This document shows, piece after piece, positions 28,801 to 37,142 of a stretch of DNA of 64,000 bases. The stretch spans positions 248,001 to 312,000 of the forward strand of contig JAPWAE010000002.1 of NCBI GenBank assembly GCA_041432705.1, in the 5' to 3' direction. The translations under genes and the position numbers were made by a program. This DNA comes from Pauljensenia sp018375675 (GTDB lineage Bacteria > Actinomycetota > Actinomycetes > Actinomycetales > Actinomycetaceae). Numbering within the stretch: the first letter of the stretch is position 1; every line of letters begins with the position of its first letter. The notes beneath the pieces are model-generated. The model was not told the DNA's origin and did no database searches. It saw nothing but the letters and a program-made list of their open reading frames with translations.

Positions 28801-29674
28801 TCACCTGGGTGTTCGGAGCGGTGCCGACGATCTTGTCGGCGTTACCTGCGGCGATGCCGGCGACATGCGTCCCGTGGGAACCGTACGGGGTCTTCGCCGG
28901 CGACGCGTCGTTGTCGCCGTCCGCGTAGTCGTAGGCGAAGGGGAACTTCTGCGAGACGTAGACGCCGGTCTTGCCCTCACCCAGCTGCGAGGTCATCGCG
29001 GCGACCTTCTGCGGGGTGAGCGGGGGCGTTCCCGCGAGCTCGCCAGTGAATGCCGGATGCGTCATGTCGACGCCCGTGTCGATGACGGCGATGACCTTTC
29101 CTTCGCCCTTCTGGGCGACCTGGTCGATGTGCATCATGAGATGGGCGCTCAGGTTGACGGGGTCCTGCCCGCCGGTCTGCGAGGACTCGATACCACCCTC
29201 GGCATCGGGCGTGGCCACATCACTGACGCGACCCTCGCGCTCAAGGAACGCGGCGCGTACGCCCGGGGCACGGCGGATTGCATCGAGCGCACCGACGGGT
29301 GCCTTGAGGGCGAAGCCCGACATGACGTTGCCGTACTCGTGCTCCACCTGGGCCTGCGTTCCCGGGTAGAGGGCGGACACGGCCTCGTTGATCTCACTGA
29401 TCGCACCCTCGCGGGACGCGCCATCCTCGAGCTGGACGATGACGCCGACGACGCGCGCCGGGTCCGCCTCTGCGCCGGTCGAGGAGGGCGCGGACTGTCC
29501 GCTCTTCGAGGTCAGCGCCGTGTCGATGTCGCCCACGGGCAGGGAGGCCGCAGCGCCATCACGGACGCCGGACGGACCCGGGGGCACGGGCGAGGCCAGG
29601 GTGGCCGGCCCAGTCACCGCGAGCGCGCACGCGCCGACGAAGGCGAGGAGGGCAGCCGGTTTCTTCGTTGACAT
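25853..29674 (-). CDS. Secreted subtilase (S8) with PA domain and wall-binding repeats, copy 3
   Basis: A 1273-aa paralogue and the most diverged of the three. It has a signal peptide to about 27, an I9 propeptide (about 75-150), an S8 domain with Asp199, His267, Asn362 and Ser594, a PA insert, Ig-like modules and C-terminal choline-binding-like repeats. It differs in the PA loop and in the repeat that follows the last Ig-like domain, where CKDPTGGHW replaces the copy-1 version. GGAG upstream supports the ATG at 29674; an in-frame upstream extension has no signal-peptide logic. All catalytic residues are present. Expression appears independent, since a terminator and spacer lie on each side. 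Confidence 0.9.
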   Translation of the reverse strand: MSTKKPAALLAFVGACALAVTGPATLASPVPPGPSGVRDGAAASLPVGDIDTALTSKSGQSAPSSTGAEADPARVVGVIVQLEDGASREGAISEINEAVSALYPGTQAQVEHEYGNVMSGFALKAPVGALDAIRRAPGVRAAFLEREGRVSDVATPDAEGGIESSQTGGQDPVNLSAHLMMHIDQVAQKGEGKVIAVIDTGVDMTHPAFTGELAGTPPLTPQKVAAMTSQLGEGKTGVYVSQKFPFAYDYADGDNDASPAKTPYGSHGTHVAGIAAGNADKIVGTAPNTQVIVAKVTRSEDDALLDSALLASLDDMLVLHPDVINLSLGWTAGMDGEADTVYATVYKKLQEAGITVNAASGNAFSTGYGNNSGKGLPYASDPDSSVMDEPATYSSVVAVASVENALMRNAFTVNGKDIGYQRARGLNGEKVAFFSDLPAGTYEYVDAGFASEEDAAALKAKYPDGLAGKIALVSRGNMTYQKKVENLYDLKPAGIVVYNNVSVGSLIAMNLTTQDMPAAFISQADGQAMLDAPEHTLSIAEGQVLPQSTVYEASEFSAWGVSPDLRLKPEIAAPGGEVFSSIPDGAYEQSSGTSMATPQMAGVSTIVLQRVQSDPLFASMSARQKADVVQNLIMGTARPLTDAAQTTGALYSPRKQGAGLVDALAATTSSVYPTVVGAPEQSRPKADLGDGTKGWHFDVTLHNLSGVPATYELSSQALSEIVDGGFFTQHSSDWRGRGVEIAYSGAASASAEGATVTVPASGEATVGIDITPGSEFASYVADNAPNGTFLDGFVRFASKTASQPDLAVPYLGFYGDWGKVPIFDALASDGGAHTRASAIVNGKTGDSLGYNPLVKAAERTGKPNPQRYVISRSTASGAPTILEPRTGTLRSVHSLTSTYTNEAGETVFSVTNHRNWKSLYQTSTEENTWVEAYHESTVFDANAEKFSHMPDGTYTLRIAASNDGPSRAEQSISYKFRLDTTAPVISGVTYGGDGPDMAVSFNVADDSPLAAIDLHDPADGLWFYRHVFTESEGSVGPDGRYMYHVEIPLMEISGAWSDQGGVGGVIDNPYLLAWDYGLNPSEPVSLDLPISDDNETASCKDPTGGHWIKEVRYWRYQCANERAYLGGGWFTIGGRDYQFSPSGYMMTGFVKHPSGDWMYVDSDGVPVGGWVLDGVYGGPYWYYLDPATKIMKTGWLADGGSWYYLTGSGAMAIGWVHDGGSWYYLSDSGKMATGWVKVGGTWYYLGPDGAMFTGTHVINGRTYVFDGSGAWVG

Positions 29675-29827
29675 AAGCCTTCTCCGATATGTTGGGGGAC
29701 GGAGTGCCAGTGGCACCCGGTACGTCGGCGTACCAGCCGTCTCCTCACAACATACCTCATGTGCCCTACCTGACAATCACCATCTTGCTTACCGATATGT
29801 GAAGCGCAGCTGAAGCGTCTAACACGA

Positions 29828-29865
29828 CCGGGTCCGGGAGCGCGCTACTGCGTTCCCGGACCCGG
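29828..29865 (-). terminator. Hairpin terminator after the wall-binding adhesin
   Basis: A 16-bp stem (CCGGGTCCGGGAGCGC with near-complement) around an ACTACT-type loop, 30 bases past the stop at 29896. Confidence 0.75.
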
Positions 29866-29895
29866 CGTATTGCCTGGCGGTAGGCGGATATCAGA

Positions 29896-31869
29896 TCACG
29901 GCATCCACATACCCGAGGCGTCGAAGGTGTACATACGGCCGTTGATCATCTGCGTGCCGGTCACCATGGCCCCCGAGGGAGACAGGTAATACCAGGCGCC
30001 ACCCAGGTTGAGCCAGCCGGTGGCCATCGCGCCCGAGCCGTGCAGGTAGTACCAGGTGCTACCATCCTTCACCCAACCGGTACGCATGGCGCCATCCGAG
30101 CCGAGGAAGTACCAGGAGCCGCCGATCATCTGCCAGCCGGTGAGCATCGCGCCCGAGCCGTGCAGGTAGAACCACGTGCCACCCAGGTTGACCCATCCGG
30201 TGGCCATCGCACCGGAGCCATGCAGGTAGTACCAGACACCGTCGACCATGACCCAGCCGGTACGCATCAGGCCGTTGTCACCCAGGTAGTACCAGGAGCC
30301 GCGGACCATCTGCCAGCCGGTGAGCTGAGCGCCAGAGGCGTCGTGGTAGTACCAGGCTCCACCGTCCATGACCCAGCCGGTGCGCATGTAGCCGCGTCCG
30401 TCGAATCGGTAGGTGCGTCCGTCAATCACCATGGAGGTGCTCATCGGGTAGGTGCCGTCAGCGTTGCGGTACCACCAGCCGACCGAGTCCATCACCCAGG
30501 CGCCCATCGGGGCGGGAGCAGGCTGCGGGTCAGGCGCGGGCTGCGGGTCCGGCTGAGGCTGCGGGTTGGGCGCAGGCTGCGGGTCAGGCGCGGGCTGAGG
30601 ATCGGGAGCAGGCTGCGGATCCGGCTGAGGCTGCGGGTCAGGCGCAGGCTGCGGGTCAGGCGCAGGCTGCGGATCCGGGGCAGGCTGCGGGTCCGGGGCA
30701 GGCTGCGGGTCCGGCGCAGGCTGCGGATCCGGGGCAGGCTGCGGATCCGGGGCAGGCTGCGGGTCCGGCGCAGGCTGCGGGTCCGGCGCAGGCTGCGGAT
30801 CGGGCGCAGGCTGCGGATCGGGCTGCGGAGCAGGCTCAACCCACGGAGCAGGTGCCTTCGCGTCCTGCTTCACAGCCTTCACAACAGCGATTGTCGTCGC
30901 CGTTGCCGAGGTTCCATCGGGCAGGGTGGCGGTCAGGTTCACCTGATCCCAATCAACAACGTTGCCGCCAGTGATCGTCGCGCTCTTGCCGTCCTCGGCC
31001 ACCTTCAGGATGACCGCGCCACCGTACTCCAGGCTCCAGGACAGGGTGGCATCCTTGAACTTCTCGGGAAGCAACGGCTTGAGGGTAACAGCCTCACCCT
31101 CCTCCATGTCCACACGGAGGTGATTGAGCGCAATCTCGTCCTTGTCCAGCTCGCTGACGCAGACCTGGACGCTGGCCATCACCGGGTCGAAGACCGTCGG
31201 ATCCATGTAGTCGGCGACAGCCCTCACATCCGAGCAGCCTTCCTTCTGGGCAGTCACGAGGCCTGACTTCTCATCGACGTTGAGGACGTCAATGTCGTCG
31301 CCGGACCAATTGACCTTCGTCATGTTGGCGTTTTCCGGCATGCGCGTGACGCCAATGTTCGTCTGCTGGCCAACGTACAGATCGAGTTTTCCTGACTCAA
31401 TACCAAAGTCGAGAGAAGTCATCGCGACCGGTTCGATGGCGACATCGGCACGCTTGGACGGCATGCCGTCACTGCCCCATGCGACAAGCTTGACGGTCGC
31501 GGGCAGGGCGTCGGTGTGGCCGGCCTTGGCCCAGGCGGCCTGAATGTCGGAGAACTTGATGGTGAACGTGTAGTGATGCTTCCCGTCAGCGGTGACGTTG
31601 CCGGGGAAGTCGACGACGCGGCGATAGAAGATCGCGTCGGAGGCCGGATCGCGCAAGTCGATGCTGGACAGGCCGGGATTGTCGACGACGGAGAAGGTGA
31701 CCTGACCGCCAATACCTTCACTGGTGGTGGCGAGGTCGGAGATCATCGGACCATCCGCGTCGGGCGCGGGGGTTGCTGCCAGGGCGGGAGCGCCGAAGGC
31801 GACGCCGGACGCTGCCATCGCGCCGGTCGCCAGGGCCGCTATCCACGCCCTGTGAAATGTGTATGACAT
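29896..31869 (-). CDS. Secreted wall-binding protein with Pro-rich stalk (adhesin-like)
   Basis: A 657-aa exported protein. A signal peptide (about 1-32, ending ALAATPAP) precedes an Ig-like module (about 38-145). That module resembles the last Ig-like domain of the neighbouring subtilases, with a shared SSIDLRDPAS...FYRRV pattern. Two Big-2-like beta domains (about 150-340) follow, then a stalk of about 18 PxPDPQPA repeats (about 345-455). The C-terminus carries nine choline-binding-like repeats (GWVMDGGAWYYH type) with an INGRMYTFD cap. No catalytic domain is visible. A surface adhesin or spacer protein held by wall repeats fits best. GGAG five bases upstream supports the ATG at 31869. The Pro stalk is encoded by a DNA repeat tract and may vary in length. 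Confidence 0.8.
   Translation of the reverse strand: MSYTFHRAWIAALATGAMAASGVAFGAPALAATPAPDADGPMISDLATTSEGIGGQVTFSVVDNPGLSSIDLRDPASDAIFYRRVVDFPGNVTADGKHHYTFTIKFSDIQAAWAKAGHTDALPATVKLVAWGSDGMPSKRADVAIEPVAMTSLDFGIESGKLDLYVGQQTNIGVTRMPENANMTKVNWSGDDIDVLNVDEKSGLVTAQKEGCSDVRAVADYMDPTVFDPVMASVQVCVSELDKDEIALNHLRVDMEEGEAVTLKPLLPEKFKDATLSWSLEYGGAVILKVAEDGKSATITGGNVVDWDQVNLTATLPDGTSATATTIAVVKAVKQDAKAPAPWVEPAPQPDPQPAPDPQPAPDPQPAPDPQPAPDPQPAPDPQPAPDPQPAPDPQPAPDPQPAPDPQPAPDPQPQPDPQPAPDPQPAPDPQPAPNPQPQPDPQPAPDPQPAPAPMGAWVMDSVGWWYRNADGTYPMSTSMVIDGRTYRFDGRGYMRTGWVMDGGAWYYHDASGAQLTGWQMVRGSWYYLGDNGLMRTGWVMVDGVWYYLHGSGAMATGWVNLGGTWFYLHGSGAMLTGWQMIGGSWYFLGSDGAMRTGWVKDGSTWYYLHGSGAMATGWLNLGGAWYYLSPSGAMVTGTQMINGRMYTFDASGMWMP
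30514..30840. repeat. Tandem 18-bp repeat tract encoding the Pro-rich stalk
   Basis: About eighteen units of an 18-bp sequence around GCAGGCTGCGG(A/G)TC encode PAPDPQ repeats. Units differ mainly at wobble positions, so unequal recombination could change stalk length between strains. Confidence 0.85.
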
Positions 31870-32241
31870 GCTCACTCCAATGTTGATTCAGGCGAGCTAT
31901 ACCGCGCGGTTAGGTTATCTGCTCGCAATTCGCACGATACTGCGAAACCAGATACCTAGCAATGCTTTACTGACTTACCATTCTGTAGCTACAAGGCATT
32001 GCGAGGGGAAATGAGGAAACCCTCAACCCTCTTGTCAGCAGGATTTCAACATATTGACTGACCAATGAACATATGTTCCGTGACAAAAGCACACATGTTC
32101 ACCGGCAACCCTCTTAAAAGACTGAAATTCTGGATGATACAGAATTCATTTGACGCGGTAAATACCGTCGCAAACTAACACGAATAGACACGCGGCAGGC
32201 CTGCGACCTCGACAAACATGTCACGGCACGCAGCGGGCGCC
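31870..32241. other. 372-bp AT-rich promoter region without a gene
   Basis: This stretch between the membrane hydrolase and the adhesin gene is clearly AT-richer than its surroundings and has no convincing reading frame. Transcription on both sides is leftward, so it holds the adhesin promoter. The one clear structure is a GAAC-ATAT-GTTC palindrome at 32067-32078. Confidence 0.6.
32067..32078. promoter_or_regulatory. LexA-box-like palindrome
   Basis: GAACATATGTTC is a perfect 12-bp palindrome. With its flanks (T...C) it matches 12 of 14 positions of the Gram-positive SOS box CGAAC-N4-GTTCG. It is about 200 bases upstream of the adhesin gene, far for a LexA repressor site. Confidence 0.3.
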
Positions 32242-33963
32242 CTACTGCCGGTCCGACAGCTCCAGGTTCGCCCGCACGACGATGCCGATACGCTCAACCA
32301 TCTCCTCGTCGACCCACTCACCATCCAGGGCGGCCAGGCGCGGGTGAGTCGGGGCCTCGTCGAAGAGGCGATCGAAGCCGAGGATCGCCCTCCACAGGGG
32401 GATCAGCTCCTCGTTGTAGGTATGGCCGTGGCCGCCCGGAGCGGTGCCCGCGACAGGCAGGTCGGCGAGCACCTGAATGAAGGTGACGAAGCGCGTGAAC
32501 TCGACGAAAGGAGACACGTCGCGGCCCGCCCGCTCGCGCAGCCAATCGGGCTGCATCCAGAGCATTTTCCGGTTCCACCACACGACCGGATCGGAGGCGT
32601 GCTGGGCGTAGACGAAGCGCGGAAAACCCCACGGGCCCAGCTCGCGCCCATACAGGTCTGTGCGCAGGTCGGATGGCTCATTAACGAAGCGCACGCGCCG
32701 ACCGTTGTAGACGACGGGGGCAACCTCGGGGCTGCCCTTGTGGCGGGCGCTCGTCAGCTCGGCGTGCATCGGCGTGAAGGCGGGGGTTCCCACCCACAGG
32801 GCCCCGTCCACCTGGGAGAGCGCTTCCTCGACCGAGGAGAAGACCGACTGCGAGGCGAAAGCCCCCAGGGATTCGCCGCAGACGAAGAGCGCGGGTCGGT
32901 CGGCCTCGTCCATCGTGTCGAGCTCGGCCCGCACCGCTCGGAAGAGCGCGGCCGAGGCTTCCTGCGCCGGCTCGAGGCCGGTCAGCCAGTTGAGGGCCGA
33001 GGGCACGTAGGAGTACTGGAGCGAGGCCGTGGCGCAGTTTCCGCGCGTCAGGAACTCGAGGGGCTGGACCTGCCACTCGTCGACCCAGCCGGAGCCGGTC
33101 GACGCGGCAATGAGGATGACGGCTCGATCGAAGGCGCCAGTACGGCGCAGCTCGGCCACCACCGTCGCCGCGGCCTGCTTGATGCCCACCCCACCCGTGG
33201 GCATACCGGAGTAGACGCGGATCGGCTCCATGGCCTCGCCGCCGGTGACCTGGGCGATGTCGAGGCGCGAGGGGCCACGCCCCAGGAAGACGCGCCCCTG
33301 CCCGCCGACGGATTCCCAGGTGACGGGCGAGGCCGGGGATGCGGAGCGCTCGGGCACGAACGGCTTGTAGATGCCGCGCGCGGTGCGCGTGTTCATCTGC
33401 TCAGCGTGGTGACGGAAGAAGCCGATCCCACCGCGCAGGATCACGTTGGAGGTCAGGAAGAAGACGATGACAGCCAGGATCACGACGCCCACGACGACCG
33501 CCGCCGGGCGCGGCATGTAGCCGCCGAGCACGCCGATCAGCATGCGTCCCATACGGTTCAAGGCCTCGACGATCAGGATGAGGCACCAGGCGATGACGAC
33601 CGTGCCGGCCGTACCCAGGAGATACTCGCCGAAGGTCTCCCCCGGCATGTTCACGAGCCTGGCGGCGACGCGGGCCCGGCGGTAGGACTGGATGACCGCG
33701 TAGAACCACCAGATAGCAAAGAGGGCGGCGATGCAGACGCGGAAGCCGATCTCAACGGGCTCGGATGCGCGGATCGTCAGGCCGGTCATGGCGATGACGC
33801 GAGCACCCACATTCTGGATGATGACACCCGCGACGTACCCGCAGGACACGAGGACGCCCGAGGCGACCGCGTGCCACGCCCACGAGCGCGCCATCAGCGA
33901 CGGCGCCACGCTCACCGCGTACATGGCGAGGGCGGCGATCACTCCCAGAAACGACACAGCCAT
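32242..33963 (-). CDS. Membrane-anchored alpha/beta hydrolase (Abhydrolase_9 type)
   Basis: A 573-aa membrane protein. The N-terminal third has about five hydrophobic helices, matching the Abhydrolase_9 N-terminal domain. The rest is an alpha/beta hydrolase domain with the nucleophile elbow VCGESLGAFA (residues about 355-365) and a preceding STGSGW segment. This actinobacterial family is often described only as a putative lipase or esterase; the substrate is unknown. The start is uncertain. ATG 33963 follows CACAAT by seven bases, as in leaderless genes, while ATG 33972 would add three residues. It is divergent from the hypothetical gene at 34223. Confidence 0.75.
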   Translation of the reverse strand: MAVSFLGVIAALAMYAVSVAPSLMARSWAWHAVASGVLVSCGYVAGVIIQNVGARVIAMTGLTIRASEPVEIGFRVCIAALFAIWWFYAVIQSYRRARVAARLVNMPGETFGEYLLGTAGTVVIAWCLILIVEALNRMGRMLIGVLGGYMPRPAAVVVGVVILAVIVFFLTSNVILRGGIGFFRHHAEQMNTRTARGIYKPFVPERSASPASPVTWESVGGQGRVFLGRGPSRLDIAQVTGGEAMEPIRVYSGMPTGGVGIKQAAATVVAELRRTGAFDRAVILIAASTGSGWVDEWQVQPLEFLTRGNCATASLQYSYVPSALNWLTGLEPAQEASAALFRAVRAELDTMDEADRPALFVCGESLGAFASQSVFSSVEEALSQVDGALWVGTPAFTPMHAELTSARHKGSPEVAPVVYNGRRVRFVNEPSDLRTDLYGRELGPWGFPRFVYAQHASDPVVWWNRKMLWMQPDWLRERAGRDVSPFVEFTRFVTFIQVLADLPVAGTAPGGHGHTYNEELIPLWRAILGFDRLFDEAPTHPRLAALDGEWVDEEMVERIGIVVRANLELSDRQ

Positions 33964-34222
33964 GGCCCCCATTGTGCCAGGCGTGGCCTGCCCGTTCAGG
34001 AGCGGCACGAGGCCCGGACTCCCCCGCACTCGGGGACCCGACACTCGACGACTTCCATCGCCTCGCCCCGACGACCACACACCCCCGCGTTTATTCGGTG
34101 TCGCCCACCGGAGCACAATCGGTTACCGTGGGCACATCACCATCGACTTCGTCACCATCGAGGCCGGTTCAGACAATGGCGCAACGGACCCACGACGCGC
34201 CCCCAACAAGCCAGGAAGACCG

Positions 34223-34735
34223 ATGACCGAGAATTACGCCGACAAGACCCGCGGGCTCCTCGAGGTCCTCAACAAGATTCCCCCCAAGCCGCAGATCACC
34301 TTCCGCGGCTACGTCGATCGCACGGTGGACCGCGTGCGGGTCGTCGGCTCGGCGGCGCTCACCGCCACGACGCACAGCCTCGAGATCGCGACAAACAACT
34401 TGGCGCGGCCGGAGGTCGCCATCGTCGTCGGCGCCAACGGGCGCGACCTCACGCCGATCCTTGAGGGGGCTCCCAACTTCAACCTCCAAGAGGTCACCTA
34501 CCTCCCGAACTCCTACTTCCTCCAGCACGTCGCCCACGAATACAACGGTGTGACGATCCAGGTCTACGAGGAAGTCGTTCTGAACAGCAACTCCGCTGGA
34601 TTCACGATCGCTCATCCGCTGCGCACCTGGGATCCGGTCCTGGCCGTCCTCGACCCCGCTCTGCGCGCCGCGCGGGACCGGCCGCTCCCCATGCCTGAGG
34701 GGTCCTCGGCCAGGTTCCTGGAGCACATTCACTGA
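34223..34735 (+). CDS. Hypothetical protein, possible ADP-ribosyltransferase-like fold
   Basis: A 170-aa soluble protein that I do not recognise. CAGGAAGACC provides a good ribosome binding site. The order of short elements recalls the mono-ADP-ribosyltransferase fold: an FRG segment near residue 30 (the NAD-contacting Arg strand), a TATTHSLEIA segment near 50 (place of the STS motif), and NLQEVTYLPNSYF near 95 (place of ExE, with the first Glu replaced by Leu and the second kept). This is pattern recall, not a search result, and it may be coincidental. It lies between two unrelated genes on the other strand. No toxin or antitoxin partner is evident. Confidence 0.35.
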   Translation: MTENYADKTRGLLEVLNKIPPKPQITFRGYVDRTVDRVRVVGSAALTATTHSLEIATNNLARPEVAIVVGANGRDLTPILEGAPNFNLQEVTYLPNSYFLQHVAHEYNGVTIQVYEEVVLNSNSAGFTIAHPLRTWDPVLAVLDPALRAARDRPLPMPEGSSARFLEHIH

Positions 34736-34763
34736 CGCGCCATACGCTCGGCTCGCGCGCCTC

Positions 34764-35540
34764 TCACAGGTGGGTGAGCCACACGAGCGTCGCGTAGGGG
34801 ATGGTCACCTGCTCCCCCGGCGCATACCCGAGGTGCTCGTAGAGGTACCAGCGCAGGTTCTCCTGCATGCGTGCCCGGCCGGCCTCAGAGGAGCGAATGT
34901 ACGAGGAGCGGGTCGTCCCCAGGGTGAGGATCTCCTCGGGGGTCATCCGGTCCTCCCAGGCGATCTGGGTGAGGGCCATCGGGGCGAAGCCTCCGCCCGG
35001 CGCGGGCGGCCTATCGGGACGGTGCACGTCGCCTGAGCGCATGATGCGCGTCAGGCGATGCACCCACGGGATCGACACGGCCATCTGGTTCCACACGATC
35101 GCGAGCGCGCCCCCGGGCGCCAGTATGCGGGCTGCCTCGAGGCCCGCACGCTCCGGATCCATCCAATGCCATGACTGGGCAAACACGACGATGTCATACA
35201 CGTCGTTCGGTAACCCCGTCTCCTCCGCGACGCCGGCGTACCAGGTGACTCCCTCGATCGACGAGGCCTGGGCGCGCATCGCCTCGGAAGGTTCGACCGC
35301 GTCCACGAGGAGGCGGCCGCGGGCCAGGAGCTCACTCATCTTGCCGGTGCCCGCGCCGATGTCGGCAGCACGCAGAGGGCCGCCCCGACCCGTCTCACTG
35401 GCACCACGCGCGCGACGTGCGGCATCGATCAACGCGGCCACGGCCTCGTGCGGATAGGCGGGGCGCACGGAGTCGTAGGCGCCGCCCTCACCGACGAAGG
35501 GGTTGACGTCGAGCGAAGCGGACACCGTGTTCGGCAACAT
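34764..35540 (-). CDS. Class I SAM-dependent methyltransferase
   Basis: A 258-aa methyltransferase of the Methyltransf_11 type. Motif I, ADIGAGTGKMSELLA, lies near residue 55. An acidic residue in VDAVEPSEAM binds the ribose of SAM. VFAQSWHWMDPE is the motif IV region, and LAPGGALAIVWN forms the following strand. The target molecule is unknown. The ATG at 35540 fits the conserved N-terminus (FVGEGGAYDSVRPAYP), but no strong ribosome binding site is seen. A GTGTTCT-G-AGAACAC palindrome lies 11-25 bases upstream of the start. It follows the cardiolipin synthase gene on the same strand after 74 bases. Confidence 0.85.
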   Translation of the reverse strand: MLPNTVSASLDVNPFVGEGGAYDSVRPAYPHEAVAALIDAARRARGASETGRGGPLRAADIGAGTGKMSELLARGRLLVDAVEPSEAMRAQASSIEGVTWYAGVAEETGLPNDVYDIVVFAQSWHWMDPERAGLEAARILAPGGALAIVWNQMAVSIPWVHRLTRIMRSGDVHRPDRPPAPGGGFAPMALTQIAWEDRMTPEEILTLGTTRSSYIRSSEAGRARMQENLRWYLYEHLGYAPGEQVTIPYATLVWLTHL

Positions 35541-35550
35541 GACACGATCC

Positions 35551-35565
35551 GTGTTCTGAGAACAC
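35551..35565. promoter_or_regulatory. Perfect palindrome upstream of the methyltransferase
   Basis: GTGTTCTGAGAACAC has seven-base perfect arms around one central base. It sits where it could block transcription or translation initiation of the methyltransferase gene. The binding factor is unknown. Confidence 0.4.
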
Positions 35566-35614
35566 AAAGGAGTGGTGTCAGCAGGCCCGGCCACGGCCTC
35601 GTTGTCGAGCGCGC

Positions 35615-37138
35615 TCACAGGAGCGAGCTCCACAGTCGACACACGTTGTCGATGTAGTGGACGTGCCACGGCAGGGCGCGCCACTCCTCGTAGGTCAGCT
35701 CGCGAGACTTCTCGCGCGTGCGGTCGTCATTGCCGTGCAGCATCTCGACCAGGAGTGAGCTGTCGGCGACGAGCACGATCTCGTAGTTGAGGCCGAAGGA
35801 GCGCACGTCCATGTTGGAAGAGCCGATAAAACACAGGCTCCCGTCGACGATCATGTACTTCGAGTGGAGCATCCGCGGCTTGTGGTACAGGTGGATGCGC
35901 ACGCCCGCCTTCAGGAGCGGCCCGTAGTAGGAGCGCTGCGCGTGACCGACCAGGAACTGGTCGAACTGCTCGGAGACGAAGAGCTCGACCTCGACGCCCG
36001 ACAGCGCGGCGTTCGTCAGCGCGGTCATGAGGGCCTCGTCCGGGATGAAGTACGGGCTCGTGATCGATACGTGCGTGCGCGCCGAGGAGATCATGTGGAT
36101 GAACGCGCGCAGGTTCGGCTCGCCCTTGAACGCGGGGCCCGACGGGATGATCTGCATCGCCGAGGCCTGCTCTCCCTCGCGCTCTGGCGCAACCTCCGCG
36201 GCGGGCGGAGTGAGGACCGCGGGGGTGAGGATCTCCTTGCACGCGTAGTACCAGTCGACGGCGAAGACCGCCTGGATCTGGGCGACGATCGGGCCCGTGA
36301 CGGACACGCTCGTGTCGTCGTAGAGCATGCCGGCCTTCGTGTACGAGGGAGTGTCATAGTCGGGAGCCACGAGGTTGTGGGAGCCGACGTAGGCTTCGCG
36401 CCCATCGACGACCAGAATCTTTCGGTGGTTGCGCAGGTCGGGGCGACGAATCTGCCCGCGCAGCGGCGCGAAGGGCAGCATCTCGTGCCACTCGATGCCC
36501 GTGTTATTCAGGCGGCGGCGGAAGTCCCTGTGGCCCGGGATCGTTCGCATGCCGTGGTGGTCGACCAGGAGGCGCACGGTGACGCCGCGGGCGACGGCGC
36601 GCTCGAGGGCCTCGTAGAAGGGGGCCGTGTACTCATCCCACGAGGTCTGGTAGTACAGGGCGTTCACGTGGTGCGTGGCCGTATCGATGCTGGCCGCCAT
36701 GGCCCGGAAGGTCTCGGCCGTGTCGTTGTAGAGGCGACCGACCCGTCCCGCCGAGGCCGGGAAGCCGCTGAGGGTCCCGGATAGTCGCATGATCGAGGCG
36801 GTGTCGTCGTCCGACCCTGCGGGCAGGCCGTCGGGGCCGTCCGGAACCTCGTAGTTCTCGGGATCGTGCGTGGTCGAGCCGGCCACGATAGCGTCGACCA
36901 GCTGGCGGGCCTCCGGGTCGTCGTCGAGCCGTCGGCCCATCGCCCACCACGAGCCAAAAATGAAGTACAGGGGCACACCCAGAAGGGGCCACAGGAAGAT
37001 CAGCAGCAGCCACGCGGTCGACGTCGAGGCGCGGCGTTGCTTGGGCACAACACCCAGCGCGACGACGCGGATCGCGAATTCGAAAGCCCCAAAGAGGAGC
37101 CACGCCCACAGCGGCGGTTCAGGATGTGGCGGCAGCAT
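35615..37138 (-). CDS. cls: Cardiolipin synthase (phospholipase D family)
   Basis: A 507-aa membrane enzyme that condenses phosphatidylglycerol to cardiolipin. Two N-terminal helices (about 8-28 and 38-60) carry the PLDNc-type anchor. Two catalytic HKD motifs follow: HRKILVVDGREAYVGSHN near residue 235 and HSKYMIVDGSLCFIGSSN near 420. Both Lys and both Asp residues are present. An SPYFIPDE segment lies between them. The length is typical of bacterial ClsA. The ATG at 37138 lies four bases after the upstream kinase stop. TACCAT six bases before it could also serve an internal leaderless promoter. It is the fourth gene of the unit headed by the TPP riboswitch. Confidence 0.9.
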   Translation of the reverse strand: MLPPHPEPPLWAWLLFGAFEFAIRVVALGVVPKQRRASTSTAWLLLIFLWPLLGVPLYFIFGSWWAMGRRLDDDPEARQLVDAIVAGSTTHDPENYEVPDGPDGLPAGSDDDTASIMRLSGTLSGFPASAGRVGRLYNDTAETFRAMAASIDTATHHVNALYYQTSWDEYTAPFYEALERAVARGVTVRLLVDHHGMRTIPGHRDFRRRLNNTGIEWHEMLPFAPLRGQIRRPDLRNHRKILVVDGREAYVGSHNLVAPDYDTPSYTKAGMLYDDTSVSVTGPIVAQIQAVFAVDWYYACKEILTPAVLTPPAAEVAPEREGEQASAMQIIPSGPAFKGEPNLRAFIHMISSARTHVSITSPYFIPDEALMTALTNAALSGVEVELFVSEQFDQFLVGHAQRSYYGPLLKAGVRIHLYHKPRMLHSKYMIVDGSLCFIGSSNMDVRSFGLNYEIVLVADSSLLVEMLHGNDDRTREKSRELTYEEWRALPWHVHYIDNVCRLWSSLL

Positions 37139-37142
37139 ACAC

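Noticed and set aside
30514..30840. Regular 18-bp repeats as a CRISPR array
   Set aside because: The repeats are contiguous, in frame and encode the PxPDPQ stalk. There are no unique spacers and no cas genes.
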